A DNA stretch of 64,000 bases from CAWCAW01 sp963714125 (GTDB lineage Bacteria; Actinomycetota; Acidimicrobiia; Acidimicrobiales; UBA8190): the NCBI GenBank assembly GCA_963714125.1, contig OY970234.1, positions 3,348,001-3,412,000 of the forward strand, written 5' to 3'. Shown here piece by piece: positions 17,341 through 26,583 of the stretch (within the stretch, counting starts at the first letter, position 1; each line of letters opens with the position of its first letter). The translations under genes were made by a program, and so were the position numbers. The notes under the pieces were generated by a model. That model made no database searches. It was not told where the DNA came from and saw only the letters and a list, made by a program, of their open reading frames with translations.

Positions 17341-18777
17341 TTGGGGCAAGTACTCGACATCAAACACAACGACGGGCCAATACGCGCTCCCAACCGCCTG
17401 CCTGAGCCGGCCGTCGAACCACGTTGGGTGGACCGGCTTGACGCCCGCGTCCTTACGGTCCTCGCCGTTGTCGGATTGGCGCTGCCGTTGCTGGGCTACC
17501 TCTGGACCATCCAGCGTTACGGGATAAACGTCATTCAAGAAGACCAGTTCACCAACATCGCGGTGATCAAGGCTTCGTACTCACATGCAGTGCCTTGGGG
17601 GGCGTTGTGGGTCCAGCACAACCAGAACCGCATGTTCTTTCCCAATCTGATTGTGATCGTCCTCGCCCATAGCACGCACTTCAATGTGACGACCGAGGAG
17701 TACGTCAGTGCCGTGATGCTGGCCGGCTCCATTGCGCTTTTGATTTTCGCCCACAAAAGGCGCTCACCTGCCACTCCGTTGCTTTACTACTGCCCGATAG
17801 CCGTTGTGGCTTTTTCGCTCGTTCAGTACCAGAACACGCTGTGGGGCTTTCAGATGGCGTGGTACCTCGTCTTGCTGTCGTTTGCCGCCTGCGTCGCCCT
17901 CCTCGATGGCAACTCCTTGACATGGGTGGCGTTTGTCGGAGCCATTGCGAGCGCCATCGTCGGGAGCTACTCATCGCTTCAGGGGTTGCTCATTTGGCCT
18001 GTGGGTCTGCTGCTGCTCTTCCTGCGAAAGCGCCCTGGATCGTTCTTCTTCACGACGTGGATCATCGCTGGAGTGATGACGACCGCCCTCTACTTTCACA
18101 ACCTCAACGGCTTGGGTGGACCGGAGAGTCGTTACTTCCTGAGACATCCAGTGGCTGACGTGAAGTTCTTCCTCATCCTCGTGGGCGACGTCGCCGGGTC
18201 ACCAACAACAGCTCACAAGGACGTCACTGAGGTGGCCCTCCTCGGGGTGGTAATCCTCGCCGTGGCCGTGGCGGTGTTCGTTGTCTACGGATTTCGACAC
18301 GGGAATCAAAAAGGAAGCCCTGTTGGCCTGGCCGTCATCTGTTTCGGACTGCTCTTCGCCGCAGTCACCACCTACGGACGTATTCTTTTTGGCACGAGCG
18401 GGGCTGGCGCCTCCCGGTACACGACCTATGACTTGCTGGTGCTCGTCGGGATCTACCTGACTCTTTTGGACCGACCTCAACGCCTGCCGATCGACACTCG
18501 ATCCTCGGTGCCGATCTCCACGGGCACCGTGCCTTGGCTTCGCTTTGTCGTCGGAGTCCTCATCATCATCCAGGTCACGGTCGGGACCCACAACGCGCTG
18601 CCGCGCGCACGGGGCGACTCCGCATACGAGGCCCAGGAACTCCACATTTCGCGCCACATTGACAGCAGCCAGCAGTACCAAGTCAAGCAGTTGGCGTTTT
18701 TCTACTCCGTCCAGTACTTGCTCACGCAAATTCATACTGCCGAACAGCTCCATCTCAGCGCCTTCTCCGACCATTAG
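17341..18777 (+). CDS. polytopic membrane protein of unknown function
   Basis: Up to 478 residues; the TTG start is weak and the true start may be a few codons inside. About ten to eleven TM helices follow a polar N-terminus (VLTVLAVVGLALPLLGYLW; LLYYCPIAVVAFSLV; MAWYLVLLSFAACVALL; LAVICFGLLFAAVTTYG). The first periplasmic loop contains VIQEDQFTN and WGALWVQHNQNR, the layout of GT-C-type glycosyltransferases and their inactive relatives, in which an acidic residue in the first loop is catalytic. That assignment is an inference from shape only. Followed by a small HTH gene on the same strand. Confidence 0.7.
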   Translation: MGQVLDIKHNDGPIRAPNRLPEPAVEPRWVDRLDARVLTVLAVVGLALPLLGYLWTIQRYGINVIQEDQFTNIAVIKASYSHAVPWGALWVQHNQNRMFFPNLIVIVLAHSTHFNVTTEEYVSAVMLAGSIALLIFAHKRRSPATPLLYYCPIAVVAFSLVQYQNTLWGFQMAWYLVLLSFAACVALLDGNSLTWVAFVGAIASAIVGSYSSLQGLLIWPVGLLLLFLRKRPGSFFFTTWIIAGVMTTALYFHNLNGLGGPESRYFLRHPVADVKFFLILVGDVAGSPTTAHKDVTEVALLGVVILAVAVAVFVVYGFRHGNQKGSPVGLAVICFGLLFAAVTTYGRILFGTSGAGASRYTTYDLLVLVGIYLTLLDRPQRLPIDTRSSVPISTGTVPWLRFVVGVLIIIQVTVGTHNALPRARGDSAYEAQELHISRHIDSSQQYQVKQLAFFYSVQYLLTQIHTAEQLHLSAFSDH

Positions 18778-18889
18778 CTCCTTCAGAGGGCGCCCCCCGA
18801 GCCGCTTCGAACGATCTCGCAACGTGGCCAGCCAACCACGGGCCCGCTCGCTACTCTTTGGATTCGGGAATCCGATCCAAAGAGGGGCG

Positions 18890-19258
18890 ATGCCACGGTC
18901 TTCGAAGTCCAACAAGAGAGACCGCTTGATTACGAGCATTTCGGGGCTCGTTGAATCCTCGGAGATGCTTCGCGACAAACTCGAGCGATACGAGACGTCG
19001 ATGATCACGATCAGAGGTCGACTCGAACATGGCGATCCCGCGCTCGACGCTTCCAGAGGAACGGCCATCCCGGCCGGGCGTCGCCAGGTGACCGAAGGCA
19101 TCGAGGAGTTCGAGGCGGCCCGCCATCAACTTCGATTGGCGTTGTTCGCGGTGGGCAAAGAAGAGGGTGCCACGATCAGCGACGTTGGACGCGTCCTCGG
19201 CATCTCGCGCCAGCTGGCGTCTCGACTGGCCGCCGAAGTGTCCAAGGTGGATCGTTAA
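18890..19258 (+). CDS. small coiled-coil / helix-turn-helix protein, copy 1
   Basis: 122 residues from ATG 18890 with an AGAGGGG ribosome site. Basic N-terminus, then a charged helical segment (LVESSEMLRDKLERYE) likely to form a coiled coil, a linker (AIPAGRRQVTEGIEEFE), a helix ARHQLRLALFAVGKEEG, and a C-terminal HTH (ATISDVGRVLGISRQLASRL). Probably a small DNA-binding protein. Copies 3 (32205) and 1 form one subgroup; copies 2 (20766), 4 (39812) and two decayed ones are more distant. It lies between a membrane protein gene and an exported protein gene. No family name recognised. Confidence 0.75.
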   Translation: MPRSSKSNKRDRLITSISGLVESSEMLRDKLERYETSMITIRGRLEHGDPALDASRGTAIPAGRRQVTEGIEEFEAARHQLRLALFAVGKEEGATISDVGRVLGISRQLASRLAAEVSKVDR

Positions 19259-19393
19259 TTTCGGCGCTCGAAGCGTCAATGTGGCAGGCGCAACTGTCCT
19301 AGCGGCGCAACGTTCTGACACTGCGTCGTGCGTTCGTGCTCATCATTCTTGAGGATGGCGTCGCGCATCATTTTGCGTCCATTGTGACTGTAC

Positions 19394-19407
19394 GCAACCC
19401 GCGTTGC
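19394..19407. promoter_or_regulatory. inverted repeat GCAAC-N4-GTTGC, site 1
   Basis: Located 79 bp before ATG 19486. The same arms and spacer length occur before the paralogous gene at 28144. Overlapping the right arm is a further palindrome GTTGCGCAAC (19403-19412). Confidence 0.45.
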
Positions 19408-19485
19408 GCAACACCCATTTGCGGCCGTCACGGGCTCACTCGCCCCGTCGTTGGCGCGCCTTGCGTCCGAAAGAGAGAGCACGAC

Positions 19486-20727
19486 ATGCGACGGATCCTT
19501 ATGGGGCTCGCTGCCCTTACTTCGATCACACTTGTGGGTGTGGCCGCGTCGCCGGCGGCGCTGGCCAAAACCCACCGGAATGCGGCTGACTCCGGCGCGA
19601 TCTACGACAGCATCGTCGACCCAAACCCTGGCAATCTCCCTAGCGTCGGCTTCGAAGCTACCCAGGGCTACGAGCTGGGAAACCAGATCGACCTCTCCGG
19701 GGTGGGCCGCGTCCTCGACAACGTCGAGGTGCAGATGAGTAGCTGGGGCTGCCAAAGCGGAACCTGGAGCGGCGACAATTGCGCCACCACTCCAGGAGCG
19801 ACATTCAGCGAACCCATCACGGTCAATATCTACGACGCGCCGAGCCAAGGGGAGTCGGCACCGACAGGCACCAAGATCACCCCGGGGGCGTTGATCGGCT
19901 CGAGCACCCAGACCTTTGCCATTCCTTACCGCCCGTCAGCCGACCCCAATTACATAACGGACTGTGCTTCGGATGCCGCTGCCCAGGACGTGCCTGTGAG
20001 CGATTTCGATGGCACCTGGTACGACAGCGCCATTGACCCCACCACCGGGGATCCCTACGGCTGCTTGAACGGATTTATCGACAACATTGACCTCACGTTC
20101 GGGCACGTCAATCTCCCTAGCAGTGTCGTCTACGGCATCGAATACCCCACCAGTGATTACGGCTACCCCGCCTACGGTGACAGCACCGCGTGTCACGCCA
20201 CGGCACAAGGGTGTGGCTACGACGGGCTCAACATTGGGCTTTCCTCTGAGCCGGCCAGCCCGAGTATCGGGACCGATCCCAACCCCGGCACGATCTACTG
20301 GGATACGACCTATGCCGGCAATTACTGCGACAGCGGGACCGCCGGTGTGGGCGTGTTCCGGCTCGACTCTCCGGGTTCGGGCAACAACTGCTGGGCGCCG
20401 TATATCCCGGCGGTGGAGTTCAATGCCGTGGCCAACGCGGCGGCCACCATCACGAGCCCCGACTCCGCCAACGTGGTTGCCGGGACAGCATTCTCTTTCA
20501 CGGTCACCACCGATGGTGTCCCGACGCCGACCGTGTCCAAGGGCTTGGGCCGGCTTCCCGCGGGTTTGTCGTTCGTAAGCAACGCCAATGGGACAGCCAC
20601 CATCTCCGGCACCGCCCTCACCCACAACCGCGATGGCGCATACAACATCGTGATCAGGGCGGTCAACGGCGCCCACATGCGATCAAAGCAGGTACTTACT
20701 CTGACGTTGACCGGAGGACGGAGTTAA
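19486..20727 (+). CDS. exported protein with C-terminal putative Ig domain, paralog A
   Basis: 413 residues from ATG 19486 (AAGAGAGAG upstream). A Sec signal peptide ends near SPAALAKTH. The mature part opens with DSGAIYDSIVDPNPG and contains many Asp/Gly/Asn/Tyr residues and a few cysteines (WGCQSG..DNCATT; DCASDAA; YGCLNG; GNNCW). The last 90 residues form a He_PIG-like putative Ig module (ITSPDSANVVAGTAFSF..; LPAGLSFVSNANGTATISG). A paralog with the same plan is at 28144. Likely secreted or surface-bound; role unknown. No sortase signal or TM anchor. Confidence 0.8.
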   Translation: MRRILMGLAALTSITLVGVAASPAALAKTHRNAADSGAIYDSIVDPNPGNLPSVGFEATQGYELGNQIDLSGVGRVLDNVEVQMSSWGCQSGTWSGDNCATTPGATFSEPITVNIYDAPSQGESAPTGTKITPGALIGSSTQTFAIPYRPSADPNYITDCASDAAAQDVPVSDFDGTWYDSAIDPTTGDPYGCLNGFIDNIDLTFGHVNLPSSVVYGIEYPTSDYGYPAYGDSTACHATAQGCGYDGLNIGLSSEPASPSIGTDPNPGTIYWDTTYAGNYCDSGTAGVGVFRLDSPGSGNNCWAPYIPAVEFNAVANAAATITSPDSANVVAGTAFSFTVTTDGVPTPTVSKGLGRLPAGLSFVSNANGTATISGTALTHNRDGAYNIVIRAVNGAHMRSKQVLTLTLTGGRS

Positions 20728-20765
20728 CCGGTCTGCACCGCGAAGGGAGGCCGCAGGCTGTCCCT

Positions 20766-21119
20766 CTAGTTTCCGGCTTTCGCTTCGGCAGCCAAGCGAG
20801 ATGCGAGCTGTCGTGAAATCCCCAGTGTGCGGGCCATTGCACTGATGCTTGTGCCCTGATCGAGTGCAAGGCAGAACATCGCCAAGCGGGCCTGATGGCG
20901 CGCTGCTTCGAATGCGTCGAGCGTTTCGGTCAGTTCCCGTCGCCGTTTGATCGGACTACTGACACTGCTCAGAGACTCATCCATCTTCCCGCCGCTCTCA
21001 ATGAGAGTGATGAGGTCGCCAGTGGCAGTCCTGTATCGCGTGAGCACGTCACACAGATCTTCGGTGGTGACCATGAGCAAGGAGAGCTTTTTGATGAGCT
21101 TCTTACTCACTCTCGACAT
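20766..21119 (-). CDS. small coiled-coil / helix-turn-helix protein, copy 2
   Basis: 117 residues from ATG 21119, preceded by AGGTGAT. Same plan as copy 1: basic N-terminus, helical segment (LCDVLTRYRTATGDLITLI), a charged linker (IKRRRELTETLDAFE), helix ARHQARLAMFCLALDQG and HTH (TSISAMARTLGISRQLASRL). The C-terminal 50 residues are closely similar to copies 1 and 3, the N-terminal half is not. It converges on the exported protein gene at 19486. Confidence 0.75.
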   Translation of the reverse strand: MSRVSKKLIKKLSLLMVTTEDLCDVLTRYRTATGDLITLIESGGKMDESLSSVSSPIKRRRELTETLDAFEAARHQARLAMFCLALDQGTSISAMARTLGISRQLASRLAAEAKAGN

Positions 21120-21370
21120 GACGATCACCTGTCCCCGCTAGGCGAGCGAATACCTGTGGGGTCGGCTCAGCTCTCGACGTCGTTCTGCCATCGGTGCATG
21201 ACCAAGCTGAACCGGCTCCCCAGCGACTCTGCTATGTCGGTCACCCTACTACTGCCCCGCCGGCGAGGACCCTCTCACACAGGGGTTGCCCGCGGCCCCA
21301 GGGCCAACACCCCTACCTGCCACGCAGTCGACTCCGGCCCCACGGCTCGGTGGGCCGTCTTGACGCGTGA

Positions 21371-22309
21371 TCAGACCGTGCCCATCTCGGGCTTTGATGG
21401 ATTGCGGGGCTCGAGCGCCCGCTCGACGACGAGCCACGCCACCAGCACACCCAGCACGCCACCGCTGACGACGCGTGAGGGCGCCTCCCCGTACGGGTAA
21501 ATCACGCTCACCAAGAGCCAAGGCGCCAGCAGCATGGCGATCGCACCAGCGATTTCGAGTCGGTGTGTCATGCGGAGCAGCCAGATGCAGACGATGCCGA
21601 CCATGGCGACGTACTGCATATCCGCCTGAAGGTGTCGCAGTCCCGACCAGTAGAACGTGGGGAAATCTCTCCCCACGCCGCCGGGGGGTAGGGCCACCCA
21701 GCTCAAAAAGGCCACCGTGAAGGCGCTGGCTCCCAGGGCTGAGCCTCGGTTCGGCTTCGCCGCCGACAATGGCCCGACCACAGCGACAAGCCCGAGTCCC
21801 ATGAGAGGCACGAGGGCCAATAAGCGAGGTCGAGCGAGGAGAACGTCGCCCACCGGAATCGACGCCACCGTGATCCCGAGGCATGCCACCCCACATGTTC
21901 GTGTCAATCGAGGCCATAAGAATGCTGTTGCCCCACCGAGAATCCAGGTGACATACACCACTGGCCCGATGGTCCAAAAGGGTCCGAAACGCAGGGCGAT
22001 CGGTGAGCGAGTGACAACAGGCAGCACCTCGCCAAAAGCCAGGAGGAGTGCCGCGTACCCACCGGCCATGACAAGGCTCGGAAGAGCGGCCAGTTGGGCA
22101 ATGCGGCCGAATAGTTGATCGGGGGCCAGGCCCAGGCGCATGCGCATGCCATGGGCAACGACGCTGGCAACCTCCGCCCGGCGGGCCCGGCCTTCTTCAT
22201 TGTCAGCGGCGTCGAGGAGAGTGGCGAGGATCTCGTGGCCGCGTTGTTGGCGATAGCGCCTCGGGTAGACGCGCAAAAGGTGCGCGTACCTCTTTTCAAC
22301 TTCGGTCAC
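21371..22309 (-). CDS. HAAS-type membrane protein paired with PadR
   Basis: 312 residues. The N-terminal 60 residues (YAHLLRVYPRRYRQQRGHEI, DAADNEEGRARRAEV, ASVVAHGMRMRLG) match the HAAS signalling module that is found with PadR regulators; about eight TM helices follow. It overlaps the padR gene by 4 bp (ATGA), so the two are translationally coupled. In such pairs the membrane protein is thought to sense or transmit an envelope signal; the role here is inferred from that arrangement. Confidence 0.75.
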   Translation of the reverse strand: MTEVEKRYAHLLRVYPRRYRQQRGHEILATLLDAADNEEGRARRAEVASVVAHGMRMRLGLAPDQLFGRIAQLAALPSLVMAGGYAALLLAFGEVLPVVTRSPIALRFGPFWTIGPVVYVTWILGGATAFLWPRLTRTCGVACLGITVASIPVGDVLLARPRLLALVPLMGLGLVAVVGPLSAAKPNRGSALGASAFTVAFLSWVALPPGGVGRDFPTFYWSGLRHLQADMQYVAMVGIVCIWLLRMTHRLEIAGAIAMLLAPWLLVSVIYPYGEAPSRVVSGGVLGVLVAWLVVERALEPRNPSKPEMGTV

Positions 22310-22635
22310 GCCAAACTCCCGGAGGCCCCGAGGCGACGCAAAGCGTTCTTCGATACCGTCAAACGCTGCCGTGCTTCATCGGTCAGTGTTTTGGTACCGC
22401 GCTCTGTCAGCCGGTAGTAACGCCGTAACCGTCCGTCGACGACCTCTTCGCCTGACACCTCAATGACGCCGTCGTGGGTGAGGCGATCGAGGGTGGCATA
22501 CAGCGTCCCAGCTCGTAGTCGCGTTCGACCACCGGAGAGCTCCTCCACCTCCTGGATGACGCCGTAGCCATGCAGCGGTCCTCGGGCCAGAGCAGCCAAC
22601 ACCAGAAATGTCGGTTCTCGTACCTCCGTACTCAT
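22306..22635 (-). CDS. PadR-family transcriptional regulator
   Basis: 109 residues. Winged HTH typical of short PadR proteins: FLVLAALARGPLHGYGVIQE, GTLYATLDRLTHDGVIEV, then VVDGRLRRYYRLTERG and a C-terminal helix. It likely represses its own operon through the perfect palindrome 10 bp upstream of its start. First gene of a two-gene unit with the HAAS protein. Confidence 0.9.
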   Translation of the reverse strand: MSTEVREPTFLVLAALARGPLHGYGVIQEVEELSGGRTRLRAGTLYATLDRLTHDGVIEVSGEEVVDGRLRRYYRLTERGTKTLTDEARQRLTVSKNALRRLGASGSLA

Positions 22636-22644
22636 GCCAACGGT

Positions 22645-22665
22645 ATATACCGATCATCGGTATAT
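22645..22665. promoter_or_regulatory. perfect palindrome, probable PadR operator
   Basis: Arms ATATACCGAT (22645-22654) and ATCGGTATAT (22656-22665) are exact reverse complements around one base. The AT-rich site sits 10-30 bp upstream of the padR start, overlapping the expected promoter. Confidence 0.65.
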
Positions 22666-22706
22666 GTCAACCACGGCCCGCGGCGCCGTCGGGCTCGGCG
22701 CGCCGG

Positions 22707-24068
22707 CTACTGCTGAAGAACTTCGAGCTGGCTCCAGGGCATGCCGTTGAGAACGGAGTACTCGGGCTGCCCGGCCCACGATGTCGTGATGGGGTCCGTG
22801 CCACTGTTGCCCTCGGCCGCCCAGTCGCCGCTGGCTTCGGCGGGCAAACCCACCGACCCCGATTGGTCCGTCACCACCATCCCGTAGTTCTGAATGGCCT
22901 TGAACACCATTTGAGCGAAGGGGGTCAATCCGGACGGCATGGCCAACGACGATGGGAACCTCAGCCACGACCCCTCGGCCACCTGGCCGGAATTGCTGCC
23001 ACAGTCACCTCGCACCGCTGGTGCCGTAAAACCGTTGCACGAGACGACTTGGACGGCGATCGTGTGATCGATGGCGCCTGACTGCACGTCGGCCTCTCGG
23101 ATGCCCGTGCCCAGGTATGAGATTCCCGACGCGGCCAGGCCGGACGTACCGGGGAACACGCCGGAGGACGTTGCGAGATTAGAGAGTTTTCCCCCCCAGC
23201 AAGCCGACCACGACCCGCCCGAATTCGACGCTTCCCAAAATTCCCATTCGGTAGACGACGAGGGTTGGTAGATGATCAGGTCCCTGTCGCTTCCGGACCC
23301 GGCTACGGCATTGGAAGGGATCGGCACCTCGGTGCCCGTTGCCGAGGTGAAGTTCGTGCAGCCCGATTTCACCGACACCGGAACATCTGCTTGGCCGGAG
23401 GGCACGGTGAAGATGGGCAAGCCACCGTTCGAGCCTCCATTGACAGCCACCGACCCATAGTTGTCCTTGTACTGGGTGACAAGGTTGGCGACCAGCTGAG
23501 ACGAATCACCAGCAACCGCAGCGCCAGAGGCCAAGGGAACATCCCAGGAGTCAGTGAACGGGTCTGCTGTCGAGCTGGCGACAGCAGGGGGGGCCGGACG
23601 CTGGGTCGTCGATGTGGTGGGGGCCTTGGTGGCTTTGACGGCCTTTGGCTTCGCCGTGCGCGCCGTGGTTGTTGTCGCCGGTGCCGTCGTAGGAGGCGAC
23701 ATCGTCGTGGTCGGGGCGGCAGTAGTCGTGGTCGGCGTCGTGGTGGTTGTCGCCGCGCTCGTCTGCATGAGCCTGTGGCCGTACAGCGTTGCGTACGAAC
23801 TCGACGAGGCTGACAACGCACCGATCGTTCCTGGCGCGCTCGTTCCACCTGTGATGAGAACTGCCACGACGCCGAGCACACCGAGGGAGCCAAGGAAGAT
23901 CGATGTGAGTGGCGCCGCCAACAGGCGACGACACCACTGGAACCCTTGCCCGACGAGAACTCCGGTAATGGCAGCAATCAGCACGACTACGACGGCGATG
24001 TACATGTCAATAATGTCGGCACCTATCGCGATCGACTTGAAAGGCGTGACAACGGATGCAAAACGCAT
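22707..24068 (-). CDS. membrane-anchored protein with Thr/Pro stalk and unknown extracellular domain
   Basis: 453 residues from ATG 24068 (ATG 24005 is an alternative). Two hydrophobic segments (MYIAVVVVLIAAITGVLVG; IFLGSLGVLGVVAVLI), then a Thr/Pro/Ala stalk at about 105-170, then a 280-residue domain with DRDLIIYQPSSSTEWEFWEA, LSNLATSSGVFPGTSG, GIREADVQSGAIDHTIAVQV, GSWLRFPSSL and FKAIQNYGMVVTDQSG. I have the impression of a conserved actinobacterial secreted family, but cannot name it; a jelly-roll fold is a guess. No catalytic residues identified. Confidence 0.75.
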   Translation of the reverse strand: MRFASVVTPFKSIAIGADIIDMYIAVVVVLIAAITGVLVGQGFQWCRRLLAAPLTSIFLGSLGVLGVVAVLITGGTSAPGTIGALSASSSSYATLYGHRLMQTSAATTTTTPTTTTAAPTTTMSPPTTAPATTTTARTAKPKAVKATKAPTTSTTQRPAPPAVASSTADPFTDSWDVPLASGAAVAGDSSQLVANLVTQYKDNYGSVAVNGGSNGGLPIFTVPSGQADVPVSVKSGCTNFTSATGTEVPIPSNAVAGSGSDRDLIIYQPSSSTEWEFWEASNSGGSWSACWGGKLSNLATSSGVFPGTSGLAASGISYLGTGIREADVQSGAIDHTIAVQVVSCNGFTAPAVRGDCGSNSGQVAEGSWLRFPSSLAMPSGLTPFAQMVFKAIQNYGMVVTDQSGSVGLPAEASGDWAAEGNSGTDPITTSWAGQPEYSVLNGMPWSQLEVLQQ

Positions 24069-24633
24069 TGCGTGTTATGGCCGTTGACCTTGGCATACGT
24101 ATCGTAACGATCAGACAGACTTAGTTCGGGCCATACGCACAGATCAAGTTCGCAATCGTTGACGAAACGTGTTTTCAACGCCTTGTTAAAATTACGCAAC
24201 AATCTAAAGACAATCTTTGTGTACACCACTCCTCGTGAACCTGTGTACAACGCGCTATTCGCGCATTCGTCACACTCTGCATATGTTGCACCGCCACCCA
24301 TCAAGGAACCTGCTGTCATCTGACATGTCGAGTTCATCGCGCATCGTTGGTTATCACGCAGGTCATCGTGGTTTTCTGACGCCAGTCACGACGACGTATT
24401 TGCACGGAACAATTCGCATGAGCAACGCGCTTTGCGTACTGGCTTTGTGATCGACCGACACGTCAATCATCACTACCTACAACAATTGACGGAGGATCCG
24501 GTTCGGACGGAATTATGAATTTTTGAGCGCCACACACAACATTCATCAACCGATGTAACTGTTGGCGCCTCCAATGAATTCAACGGCCGACCGTGCCACT
24601 TCAGCGGTCCATGGCGGAAACTCACTCCCCCGT
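24069..24633. other. AT-richer intergenic region, no supported gene
   Basis: 565 bp, visibly lower in GC than its surroundings. It should contain the promoters of the two divergent flanking genes. No hairpin or repeat stands out. Confidence 0.5.
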
Positions 24634-24639
24634 TACGAT
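24634..24639 (+). promoter_or_regulatory. -10 box TACGAT of a leaderless methyltransferase mRNA
   Basis: TANNNT hexamer ending 5 nt before GTG 24645. Confidence 0.4.
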
Positions 24640-24644
24640 CTGCC

Positions 24645-25376
24645 GTGGCCCATGACTCCGACGCCTTTGGCCGAGCCCTGTTGGATTGGACTCGGGGAGG
24701 CACAGATCCTGAGTTCCTCGAGCGCGATGACGGCGTGATCGACGAAGGGGCCGGCCACGAGTGGTACCTGGCGCCGTTTGACCAGTGGCCGCTGTCGGAA
24801 CGCCAAGCGATGCGACACGTCCGTGGTCGGGTAATTGACGTGGGCTGCGCGGCTGGGCGCGTCGCCCTGCATATCCAAGAACGCGGCCATCCCGTCGTGG
24901 GTCTCGATAGCTCACGGCGAGCGTTGCAGGCGGCACGGCTCCGTGGAGTGACGAAGACGTGGCACGCGCCCATGGAGGAGCTGAGCTCGCGGATCGAGGA
25001 CTTCGAAACGATCGTGCTGTTTGGAAACAACTTTGGCATCTTCGGTACGCCGCATCGCCTGAGAAGAACGCTGGCGGATTGGGCCAAGCGGACTCCTCCC
25101 CATGCACGAATATTGGCGGAGAGCGTCAATCCCTATTGTGGCGGCGCTCCGGCGCTTGACCGTAGCTACTACCAGAAGAACAAACGACGGGGCCGGCTCC
25201 CCGGACAGGTGCGCCTACGAACTCACTACGGTCAATGGAGCTCCGAGTGGTTCCGCTGGCTGTTTGTTTCCCGCCAGGAAATGCGATCGCTGTTGCAGGG
25301 CACCGGATGGCGCCAGACTTCCGTTCTCGGAGTCGACCGCCGCCAGCCCTATGTCGCCATTCTGGAAAAGCACTGA
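24645..25376 (+). CDS. class I SAM-dependent methyltransferase
   Basis: 243 residues from GTG 24645. Motif I is VIDVGCAAGRVALHIQ, followed by VVGLDSSRRALQAARLRG (acidic residue after strand 2) and FETIVLFGNNFGIFGTPHRL in the motif IV region. The N-terminal 40 residues (LDWTRGGTDPEFLERDDG) may form a substrate lid. The acceptor is not predictable. Convergent with the exported protein at 25509, with a strong hairpin between them. Confidence 0.85.
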   Translation: MAHDSDAFGRALLDWTRGGTDPEFLERDDGVIDEGAGHEWYLAPFDQWPLSERQAMRHVRGRVIDVGCAAGRVALHIQERGHPVVGLDSSRRALQAARLRGVTKTWHAPMEELSSRIEDFETIVLFGNNFGIFGTPHRLRRTLADWAKRTPPHARILAESVNPYCGGAPALDRSYYQKNKRRGRLPGQVRLRTHYGQWSSEWFRWLFVSRQEMRSLLQGTGWRQTSVLGVDRRQPYVAILEKH

Positions 25377-25433
25377 CGTACCGAGTTCACCGCTTCTGCC
25401 CGGCACTGGCTGGACAACTAAGGACAGACGCGG

Positions 25434-25466
25434 CGGAGCGGGCCGGACAGTGTCCGACCCGCTCCG
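25434..25466. terminator. bidirectional terminator hairpin
   Basis: Near-perfect 16-bp palindrome (25434-25449 / 25451-25466, one mismatch) between two convergent genes. No strong T tract on either side. Confidence 0.6.
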
Positions 25467-25508
25467 TGCGACAAGCACACCTCAACAATCAGAGGCGTGA
25501 CATGCGGC

Positions 25509-26123
25509 TTACGGCTGTGAAACGGTGCCAGCCACGATGGCGAGCTTCTTGAGGCCCTTCTTGGCTCCACATCCCGTGCTGCCGGCCAGCGTTCCGGCCG
25601 TCTCACTGGAGTCAATCTGACCCGAAATCGATCCCGCAAACGACCCAGAGACCGCCTGATGTGAGAACGTAAAGCCCGCATCTCCGTTGGCCCCGGCTGG
25701 TTCGCCGGTGATGGACGTCAGCGTCACGACGCTGGTGTCCAGCTTGGCCTTACCGTCTTTGGCGGTCCACTTGATGGTGAGCGTGCCACTGACCGACTCG
25801 GTGCCATCCAGACTCGTGCAGTCGTTGCTGCTCGTCGAGAGGCTGCCACTTGCCTTACCTGTGAAGCTCGGCGTGGTCACGTTGCCACCACTGGCACTGC
25901 ATCCAAAGTTCACCTTCACTTTGGCTGTCTCTGCCGATCCTCCGGTGAAGTTCAACGGCGGCGCGAACTTGAGCGACCCTGCGGCCGAGCTGCAAGACAG
26001 CGTGCCGGTACCGGCCACGGGTGGCGAGCCTGCGTACGCACTCGTCAAATCAACAGTCGCAAGCATGCCGATCGACAAAGCTACGGCCGACATACTCATC
26101 ACAAACTTTCTTGAAACACTCAT
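25509..26123 (-). CDS. small exported protein
   Basis: 204 residues from ATG 26123, chosen for the AAGGGGG ribosome site 5 nt upstream and because it puts a Sec signal peptide (FVMSMSAVALSIGMLATVDL, cleavage near AYA-GS) at the N-terminus. The mature protein has beta-rich Gly/Ser/Thr sequence with conserved-looking elements TLSCSSAAGSLKFAPPL, NDCTSL and STGCGAKKG. Length, signal and the opening pattern (CxxxxGxxxFxPPL) resemble the exported protein at 51209, suggesting the two belong to one family. Function unknown. Confidence 0.75.
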   Translation of the reverse strand: MSVSRKFVMSMSAVALSIGMLATVDLTSAYAGSPPVAGTGTLSCSSAAGSLKFAPPLNFTGGSAETAKVKVNFGCSASGGNVTTPSFTGKASGSLSTSSNDCTSLDGTESVSGTLTIKWTAKDGKAKLDTSVVTLTSITGEPAGANGDAGFTFSHQAVSGSFAGSISGQIDSSETAGTLAGSTGCGAKKGLKKLAIVAGTVSQP

Positions 26124-26583
26124 ACATCCCCCTTGATTCACTAGTCCCGAATGTCTTTGATCAACTCGCGTTACGTGCAACCTTCTGCTTGCGGTGCACC
26201 CCGATTTCATATCCGTTGCCGATGTCTGAGCATCACTATTTTTGACCAACACAAAATGGGGGAAGGAGTTGGGCGTCTTGTGGGAATTACCCAATCCTCC
26301 GGGCGCAGCGTCACAACGGCGCCCACGACGACGGGCTCCGTTTTGTGGTTGTCGATCTTCCATCGGGACACGAGAACGCATACAGTGCTCACGCGGTTCT
26401 GCGAGATGGTGCTCCCCTTGGCACCTCAACCCTTTGTGGTGACTCGCAGGCGAAGCAGAAGCGCATCTGTGTCTTCTGCTTCGCGTCACCGCCGCGCCCA
26501 ACTGCTCGGTTCCGTCGTGCTCTTAGGTGGTCACACCCACGAGCAGACGGTGGTGTCGGGCCTCATTGGGTGCCTCCGTTGTA
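26124..26583. other. intergenic between divergent genes, no supported gene
   Basis: 460 bp without a convincing frame. Expected to hold promoters for the exported protein (-) and the glycosidase (+); no clear operator seen. Confidence 0.5.

Noticed and set aside
24217..24450. Small plus-strand gene in the AT-rich intergenic region
   Set aside because: Composition rich in His, Thr and Arg without a ribosome site or any motif; more likely untranslated.
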